From contig RSEF01000031.1 in NCBI GenBank assembly GCA_003993805.1, positions 54,554,130 through 54,618,129 on the forward strand: DNA of 64,000 bases, given 5' to 3'. This stretch comes from Himantopus leucocephalus (lineage: Eukaryota; Chordata; Aves; Charadriiformes; Recurvirostridae). Position 1 is the stretch's first letter. Each line of letters opens with the position of its first letter. The notes beneath the pieces were generated by a model. That model searched no databases. It was not told where the DNA came from and was given only the letters and a program-made list of their open reading frames with translations. Shown one piece after another: positions 56,845 through 64,000 of this stretch. The position numbers and the translations under genes were made by a program.

Positions 56845-56889
56845 GGGTTGGTTTTGTTTGTTTGGTTGGTTTTGTTTGTTTGTTGTTTT
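56845..56889. repeat. (GTTTG)-type low-complexity tract
   Basis: GGTTGGTTTTGTTTGTTTGG repeated once more with small changes. It lies directly before the L3-like LINE relic. Confidence 0.8.
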
Positions 56890-56939
56890 CCTGAAACTCA
56901 CATGGCAAATTTTTCCACATAGAAGATTTTTCAGTGGTG

Positions 56940-58230
56940 GAAAGGGGAAAATTAGAGAGCGGTGATTTGAGCTCCAAAGTCAACCAGACAGTAGGCATTA
57001 CAGCACTAGAAGAGATTTTGAAAGAAAGAATAAATGAAAAAATATTAAGAGGTATTAGTAAATGGAAGGTGAACGGAAATGGCAACATGATTTCCCTAAA
57101 AGTAGTCTCCTGGCAAACTAACTGGAAATGTTTGGAAGTTTTAGTTAAACTTATACTTAGGAGAAAGCTAATCTACAGAGAGATAGAGACAGAGACAGAG
57201 ATAGAGATAAAGACAGAGGTAGAGATAGAGATAGAGGTAGAGGTAGAGGTAGAGGCAGAGGTAGAGGTAGAGGTAGAGGTAGAGGTAGAGGTAGAGGTAG
57301 AGGTAGAGACGAGATAAAACCTGTCTGACCAGTAAAACATCTGATATGCTGCTATAATGGAAATTCTCAGTTAATCTGGCCAGATGGGCATTAGTTGAAA
57401 AAGTGTGACATGAACGTGGAGCTGAAAGAAAAGGTGGGCAATGTTTGTCCTGAAAGGAGAAGCATCAGACCAGAGGGCAATGAGAATTGACCTCCTTATG
57501 GCCCTAGTATTCAGTCCAGTCTTCATCAATAGTGACTTAATCACTAGTTACCTTGGCAACTTGGCAGAAAAAGTAGTACTGTACCAACAGAAGTTTGCGA
57601 ATGCTCAAAATTAGGCGCAACACTGGAAGCTCAGAGTACAACAAGATGAATCTTGATAACTGCAATAATATGAACGAGATACAATTTAAGGTAGAGAGTG
57701 CAGAGCCTTTAATTTAGGGACTAATAACATAATTTTTTTTTTTTTTATTTTTTGTCCTAAAAAATCTGAAGCTGTTGGTTGTTGGATGACTTGAAGCCAT
57801 CAGTGCTGATATAGCCATTGGAAAAGCACAAGTGAGGTATTTCTACCAGGGACAGCCCATCTGCAACACTTTGTAAGGCTCTGGTCACTCTTATGTGGGA
57901 AGGATAAAATCAAACCAGAAGAGAGCCCAGAGGCTGAGGAAGAAGATAAAAGAGCAAACAGGCTGTCCTGAAAGAAGGGAAAAAAAGAGCTTGGCTTATT
58001 TAGACCAGCAATGCAATAACCAAAAGGGCATAATATTGCCTCTGATTATATGACAGAGGCAAACATCAGGGAAGGAAAAAAAGTATTGATGGAAAAAGAT
58101 GGGACTGGCATAGAGGTAAGTGGTTAAAAATTGCCATGTATAAACGGAAAATCAGCTGAAGGTTGTGAATAATCTGGGGAATGAACCTCTAGAACTGTAT
58201 GAGTTATTAGGAAAGAGACATTTATTAAAA
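56940..58230 (+). mobile_element. Ancient L3/CR1-like LINE relic, RT region to near the 3' end
   Basis: The landmarks of a CR1/L3-type ORF2 occur in order on the + strand. The early RT region is seen at about 57087-57128 (ATGATTTCCCTAAAAGTAG, then CTCCTGGCAAACTAACTGG). The GPVLFNIFINDL motif is decayed to LVFSPVFINSDL at about 57505-57540. FADDTKLG is decayed to FANAQN and a stop at about 57594-57614. The post-RT region is at about 57885-57945 (AGAGAGCCCAGAGGCTGAGG) and AAAGAGCTTGGCTTATTTAG is at about 57986-58005. Multiple stops and small indels show long neutral decay. The hexamer array at 57176-57310 replaces part of the RT. It is older than the CR1 copies in this window. Confidence 0.75.
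57176..57310. repeat. AGRYAG hexamer array, about 21 units
   Basis: The left half mixes AGATAG and AGACAG units; the right half is almost uniform AGGTAG with a single AGGCAG. The + frame reads alternating Glu/Val and ends an apparent 127-codon open frame (56934-57317), which is an artefact of the repeat inside a dead LINE. Confidence 0.95.
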
Positions 58231-61019
58231 TAATCACACAATATAATAACATCTGATGGTAGAGCAAGGCACTTGAATGGAAACAGACTTGCTTACTAAC
58301 TGACAGGACATCTCTGTCAATCATCCAGTCTAATTTTCCCCTACTTATCTCCTTGTCTTCCCCTAACTTTTGCAGCTTTTGTGATTTGGTGACTTGCAGC
58401 TTCCCATGGCCCAAAACCAAAATGCAGCTTTCATGCAGACTGAATAACCCTAGGAACGCCAGCATGTCCAGCTCAGCTCTTATTTCTGATTTTCCTTTCA
58501 GAAAACTTATCTTCAAAAACAGTGACGACAATGAAGAAAACAAGCAGGAGGTTGTTGAATCAATGTTGAGGAGTATTAAATGATACAGTTTCGTGAATTA
58601 TTTGTCCTTTATGGGCATTTGTGAAGCTTAAAATTTCTTTTTTACAGCTCTGCTTAGAGATGGATAGTTTAGATGGCCAAAGTTTGGGTTAATATGTTTT
58701 TTTTTTTTTTAACTTCAAAACAGTCTACTGCAGTTATAATTACACCATCCAGAAGAATCTTCTCCATTTGGGTAGAAAATGCTCTGGCAAGCAATAGCAA
58801 CTCCTACTCTGCAGCAGACAGGAAAAATGGGGGATGATTTAAAATCGTCATTGCAATTTTGTACCTCAGCCCCTTTCACTCAAGAACTTATTGTGTCTCT
58901 CCATAAAAGAATATCAGTGCTTTGGTGATATTTTTCTATTAAGAAAACTGTGACTAAGAGCTCACCTGGCTGATGCTGATACAGTACTCTCCCAGTCTCA
59001 GCACCCTTTGGTCCTCGACCATATTCTTCAGATTGTCCTTCCCATTTTACATCTCCAGGGTCGTTGATTTGCCTTTTGCTTGGAAGGTTATTTCTTTTCC
59101 TGGGTCTGGTTCTCCACTGACTTGCTTCATTTTTCAGTGGTACAAACCGACAGATGTCAACTAAGTTGTGTTGGGGGAAGAGACTGAGAAGTATGTCATG
59201 GCATTTTAATCCCCGATCAATACTTCTTTAAGGGCTCACATAAATTCAGGGATCATGCAAATAAGCCATGTTAAGGAATCAACAGGGAAGAGTGATGCTG
59301 TACAAAGGGGACAAAGTACCCCAGATATCCACGAGATGTCCTGTCTGCATGAGCTGAATTTACAATTCTTTCATTTCCATGGTTTTCTCATGAAACCCAA
59401 AATTTAAAAACTTTAAAAAAGAAGGAGTTCCAAAGAAGAAATATTCATGAAAATTTAAAACCAAAATTGGTTTAGGTCTGCAAGAGAATCAAAACTTGAA
59501 CGTTTCCGTCACTGTTTTTCATGTTGACCAGCTGTGTTTTGATTTCATCGTTTTGAATATTCCTGTACCCATCAGAAAGATCATTTGAAGGATTTTAGTC
59601 ATCAGTAAAGCCTACTTGGACTAGTTATACAAAAATGTTCTCTTGGAAAATGCTGATTTTCAGAGATTAAGGTCTGCAAAGGCACCTGTTTTGATGAAAT
59701 TTTTTACCCTCATGCAACTGTTCCCACATAAAACAGCCTGGATTTAGTCCTCTGAGGCAACCCAGGTGCATAGTTAAGAAATTCTGGACTTTATCAGTGT
59801 CTACAGCTCTTTGTCATATTGTCATTTTGGATCCTTGAGTCTTATTAAGGCAGACATTTTGTGAGACAGATGACTCTTTTTATGAAGGACCTTAAAGTTC
59901 TGCCTCGTAGTCCAGGACTCCTGTACCACTTGTCTCTGGTTTGTGAAATTGATCCAGGAAAACTGTTGTAAGGCATTTTAGTGGACCAGCTAGAGTTAGG
60001 CAGTGCTGTAGTCCTTAGACATCAGGTCAATCTGCAGGCAGTGCTGCCTTAGAGCTGTGGATCCAATAAGCCCTTGCAGCTATTCTATATAGCTCTCTCC
60101 AAGATCAGGAAAAATACTGGCTTAGAAACATTGTGCAGTTTAATTTGTGAAAAGAAACTTTGGAATTTCCTTTTCTGTCAAGGCAGATTTTTGAAAAGTG
60201 TTGATTTTTATTTTTTTTTTCACCAACCACAGCAACACACAACTTGGTCCAAGCTCATTTAGTAATTTGCTATCTTTCTCTGCACTGTACCATGGCGCAC
60301 AAAATTGATGGTCTCAAATAGCAGCATTTTTTAATTTGTCACAGCAAAAAATTTAACGTGCAGTATTTTAGCATGAGATCCCATTCAGCAAAATCAGGTT
60401 AGACGAAGACAGAAAGTTAATGAAGATGATGCATTAAGAACAGGGCAAAGCAGAAAGTGTGCATGGATGTTTCTTTTTCGTGGGACTGAGGGAGCCTGTG
60501 GCAGTGCAATAAACAGGAGAGGCTTTCCATCAGTTCACAGATGTGCAGCAAAGAAATTAATTTCCTTTGCAGTTTATTAGGGCTCAGGCTGTGTGAGACT
60601 GGAAGTGTGGAAGATTTCCTGAGGTTTATTTGTGTATAAACTCAGACTTCTAGTGGCTGACTCCCAAACGGCACACTGGCTTTGTGTTACTGACCATACT
60701 AGCCTAAAAGACATACCAGGATGTACGTGTACACATTAGTCATGCATAAATTGACAGTAGCTGCAAATGTTTCTTATCACGAGGCTCTGTGAAGGGTATT
60801 TTCATAGGCTAAGTTTGTAATTTTTAACTGACTATTGTGAATTCTAGTAACAATAGAATATTTACTTATAATTTAGAATATTTAACTTCATTGGCTGTTT
60901 TCGGTCCTTTTATATTAGGTTGCTTTTGCTTAATCTAATGTAATTTAGTAGTCTGTGTGCTAGCACGTACTACATATTGTTTATCAGCAGTTATATCTAA
61001 TTCTAGCCTCTCATTGGTT
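58231..61019. other. Intergenic, no gene recognised
   Basis: AT-rich sequence, with a short T run at about 58698-58711. The minus-strand 139-codon frame at 58124-58543 overlaps the LINE end and has no recognisable motif. No RNA gene seen. Confidence 0.55.
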
Positions 61020-61370
61020 TTATGCAAACGTAATTTCATTAAACCAGTCTGAGGCCAGAATCAGGCTCTTTCTCTCTTTGCTAAGCAAGTTTTTGAGCGA
61101 GAATTCATTTAAAACTGTCAGACAGAACACTTGTGACATGGAACTTCTGAACCTACAGCCTGTCTGCAAACGCCCTGGAAATGGTTGTGCGGGAGTAAAT
61201 GCAAGTCTGATCCATCTTCATGCTAATCCACTAATTAGAAGCATTTTCAGGCCAGGGAGCTTTAGCTCAGGCCTCGGAGCTGAGATGACTTCAATAGAGA
61301 AGGTGGGTGTAATGACCTTATGCTGCAAGGTGGATTACTTCTGCCACATCATCAGTTTTAATTCTTCTTG
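61020..61370. promoter_or_regulatory. Candidate conserved enhancer (POU/OTX/homeodomain words)
   Basis: A POU-like TATGCAAA at 61021, then TAATCC (61224-61229, OTX/bicoid type) and TAATTAG (61232-61238) three bases apart. The surrounding sequence is free of repeats and moderately GC-rich. An open frame at 61078-61371 covers it but looks like no known protein. Enhancer identity is inferred from motif grouping. Confidence 0.3.
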
Positions 61371-62519
61371 ATCCTCGTTGCAGCTTTTTGACGCTGTGGA
61401 GCACGGGGCTCCTTTGAAACCCGGGCAGTGTATTGTGTGCCTGCTCCTGACGTGGCTCACATTGCTACTTGCCGCCGCAATATCGCTTTGTAAGTATAAA
61501 ACAGGTGTTTCCCAGGATGTTTTCTGTCTGAACTGGGGAGGCTTCTGGCGTTTTGCCTTGTCGGCAGGTATCTACATGCAGGGCTGTGCCCTGCGCGCGT
61601 TAGCTTTGTGTGTGTTATATATTTTAATACCCTCGTTCTGTTTCTGAGTTGTTTTGTCTTGATTCGACGCTAAGGCTCTGTGTGCAAGGCAGAGGAGGGA
61701 GAGCACAGTGATACAGCATTCACTGACTGCTTCCTGGTGGGTGCGGGGTCCCTACTCGCAGCCGATAAAGCCTGAAGCAGTTATGGTGCCCTGAAGCATT
61801 ATGAATGAACTGTGAAGATAAATGTATTCCACACTGTCATTTTCCATATTAGTGTGTAACCTTTCTGCCAGACATCATTAGCAGTACTAAGTCACTGCTG
61901 TCTAGAGGCTTCCTTTAAAATAAATACAATAATTGTGCTGAGCCCCCAGCTAATGTCACATCCACCCCCCGGTTTAAGGAACTTAACCTACATTTACAGG
62001 TGTTCTTCCCTAATTTGCAATCACTCAGGGGTCTTTAGAAATAGGAAAGCAAGAATAATATTTTGTGGGAACCAAAAATCCATGAGTACCACGACTGTAA
62101 TTAATTTTAATAACCATGAGACTGATCATATAAAAATAGTTACACAAATAAAGCAAGGCTGAATAATACATGAAGGCCATGGTCAGCTCCACGTCACAGC
62201 TGTTAATCGGGTAGCTGTGCTTTGAAAGTCTTGAAATTAAATGCATGCTATTTAGGCTTTAACCAGGACTCAAATCCCTACATCTGATCTGCCATAATTT
62301 AAACATGTCGTGCAAGTGAAGTGTCCTCACTGGTGTGGGGGAGCCATCTCCAGACTGTGGTCCATCTCATCTCCAGTTAAGTGTCTAAACAGCGCTTGGA
62401 CAATGTTGTCCTCCCTTGATGTGAGGGTGAGCTTAAATGACCAACACAAATTGAATGTCTGATTTTAAGATGGTAGAGGCTAGGAAGTGGCTAGGACCAG
62501 TTCATCTAGTGTCACACAG
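61371..62519. other. Intergenic, no gene recognised
   Basis: The region contains a frame at 61378-61647 with a hydrophobic stretch and no family match, and CpG-bearing patches near 61440-61600. No promoter or exon call is supportable. Confidence 0.5.
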
Positions 62520-62660
62520 CCGTGAAGGCTGGAGGGGACTTCTGCACATTACCTTCTCCAACCCCCACACAAGGCTGGGTCATCTTCGGTCTGCCCTTGG
62601 TTGGTTTTTAAACATCTCTGCATCTTGACTCTTGCCTCCTGTTGTGAGGTTTCAGGTTGT
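62520..62660 (-). mobile_element. Diverged CR1 3' region, minus orientation
   Basis: GAAGGCTGGAGGGGACTTCT, then CTCCAACCCCCACACAAGGC, then GGTTTTTAAACATCTCTGCA follow, in order, the reverse complement of the CR1 3' untranslated region. The terminal repeat is lost. Moderate divergence suggests an older copy. Confidence 0.55.
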
Positions 62661-63639
62661 TTGAGGAGAGACGTCACAGGTGCTGACTTTCCTCCCCATC
62701 CCCAACAGCTAAATATTGAATTATTTATTTTCAGTTAGCAGGTAAGATTTCTTGGTCTCTGCAAATGCAACAGTTAATATCAAATTGGGTAAGCCTTGTG
62801 ATAAAATAGCGAGATTCGACAATGCAGGGGCTTGCCCAAGCGATGCTAGGTTGCTCCAGTGCAACGGCCATCACTTCACCCTGCAGAAAGTGAAATGTCT
62901 TGGTGGGTTCTGCTAGTCTGAGCTGGAGTAAACCTCCTTCTTGACCTGGCATAACCCTGAGCCCATGTGCAAAACATGCCAGCCCTGAGCTGAGCTTGTG
63001 TGTTAGAAGACGGCAGGGAGCTGGAGCAGCTGCCCAGCTCGTGGTGTGGCGATGGCATAGGATCGGAGGCTGCACTGCCAAAAAGCCCGCTCACAGGCCC
63101 CTGGCTGCCTCTCTGCCTGCCAAAATCCGCATCAGTACCTGTTGTGAGATACCTCCCTGGGTCTGGGCTGGCTGGGTCAATCCGCTCGAGGTGTGAGCAC
63201 AGTGAGCTCCCATCTGCCTGCAAAAAGACATCTCGGGCACTTGCTGTGTGCCCTTTCCCCGTCCTCCCCCTCCGTCATTACTTCGGATTCTCTGTGGACC
63301 TCTTTTCAGGTTTTCCCATCCCTCCGATCAAGCAAGGATGGAGCAGGGTATTGCAATGCCAGTCTCACCAACGCACACACAGAGCAAGGCCAGTCTGGCA
63401 TTTAACTTTTTTTTTATGTCAAGCACTGTGTTATTTCCTCTGCCACTGTATTTACCCCCAAATTCACATAGACTGTGCTACCTTTGAAAACCTTGAAGTT
63501 TGTCCCCCTGTCCGCAGAGGGGTTTTGTAGGATTTTATCTTGGTTATATTTGATGTTATTGAAACACGTTCTCTTAATTGTGACCTTGTAACATCATTAT
63601 TCAAGCCATAGCTATTCTATAATTCATTGCCATAGTTGT
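62661..63639. other. GC-richer intergenic block with overlapping open frames, no gene assigned
   Basis: Between about 62800 and 63530 open frames of 115 to 176 codons occur on both strands (plus 63000-63530, which starts at GTG, not ATG; minus 62731-63081 and 62876-63223). The products are low in conserved-looking motifs and rich in P, S and C, as expected of GC-biased non-coding DNA. I do not call a gene. Confidence 0.45.
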
Positions 63640-63925
63640 CTACTGCTCCGTGAGTCTGCGTAGCACAAGTGATCTACAGAGTCTGGTGTTAATAAAAATA
63701 CTGAATAGTTTTGGAACAAGAACTAGTCCATGGGGGACCTCATTAGGAAGGTCCATCTTTGATGTCTTCTTACCGATTGATCTCAAGCATGGAAGATGAG
63801 TCAGATTTTAATCTAAACAGGGTGAGCTCCCTTGGTTTCAGTTAGTGCCTGTTTAAAAAATGCAAAAGCATCATGCAACACAAAGTTTTGGATAAATTCA
63901 TGCATTATTACAGCATCTACTATAT
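63640..63925 (-). mobile_element. Ancient L3/CR1-like LINE relic, minus orientation
   Basis: The minus strand reads EVPHGLVLVPKLFSIFINT at about 63690-63750, a decayed form of the RT motif [18 protein letters not shown]. Further right, the stretch from about 63858 to 63923 (ATGCAAAAGCATCATGCAAC to ACAGCATCTAC) fits the upstream RT region, where a Lys-Ala-Phe-Asp block is normally found. Stops and indels show long decay. The fragment may extend past the right edge of the window. Confidence 0.6.
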
Positions 63926-64000
63926 AAAAAACACTTTATTGACCAGATATAAGATCATGCAAAAATAAGTCAAGAATTTTGGAACTCCCACCTTTCATGA

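Noticed and set aside
56934..57317. 127-codon frame with an alternating Glu/Val tail
   Set aside because: The tail is the hexamer repeat and the head lies in a decayed LINE; not a gene.

Overview
The window looks like vertebrate nuclear DNA, most probably from a bird (another sauropsid is not excluded). The evidence is one split gene with GT-AG introns, a high A+T background, CR1 LINE pieces including 3' ends with the bird/reptile ATTCTATG-type tail, and small introns. There are no operons, phage, CRISPR or other prokaryote-type modules. Two 100-base N runs (100-199 and 18867-18966) and one single N (17010) are assembly gaps.

Region 1 (about 200-16475, + strand) holds the 3' two thirds of TMEM161B, a multi-pass membrane protein gene. 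Seven coding exons (4363-4514, 5093-5153, 6859-6999, 10331-10444, 11567-11741, 13923-14019, 14882-15159) join without a frame break. They encode 338 residues plus stop, which fits residues 150-487 of the usual 487-residue protein. The first 149 residues are not in the window and must lie upstream of base 1. The 3' UTR probably runs to the first AATAAA after the stop, at 16451-16456.

Region 2 (about 16.5-64 kb) is a gene desert. I found no other exon set that I can assign to a protein. It holds LINE relics of two ages. The younger ones are CR1: a tail-to-tail pair around the 18.9 kb gap, 3' ends at 38.7 and 39.0 kb, and a piece at 62.6 kb. The older, badly decayed L3/CR1-like ones lie at 56.9-58.2, 51.2-51.4 and 63.6-63.9 kb, with a weak candidate at 36.75 kb. 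There are several simple repeats: (AAAAC)n at 25.3 kb, a hexamer array at 57.2 kb and a TTACG-like pentamer at 55.9 kb. Several repeat-free stretches dense in homeodomain, POU, SOX or E-box words (42.4-42.9, 47.5-47.7, 48.4-48.6, 61.0-61.4 kb) are candidate conserved enhancers.

In human 5q14.3 the 3' side of TMEM161B faces a large desert that ends at CCNH and RASA1, while LINC00461/miR-9-2 and MEF2C lie on its 5' side. If synteny holds, this desert is the TMEM161B-CCNH interval, and in a bird it would be Z-linked (inference). I found no convincing undescribed system. The best leads are the candidate regulatory elements and the LINE structures.
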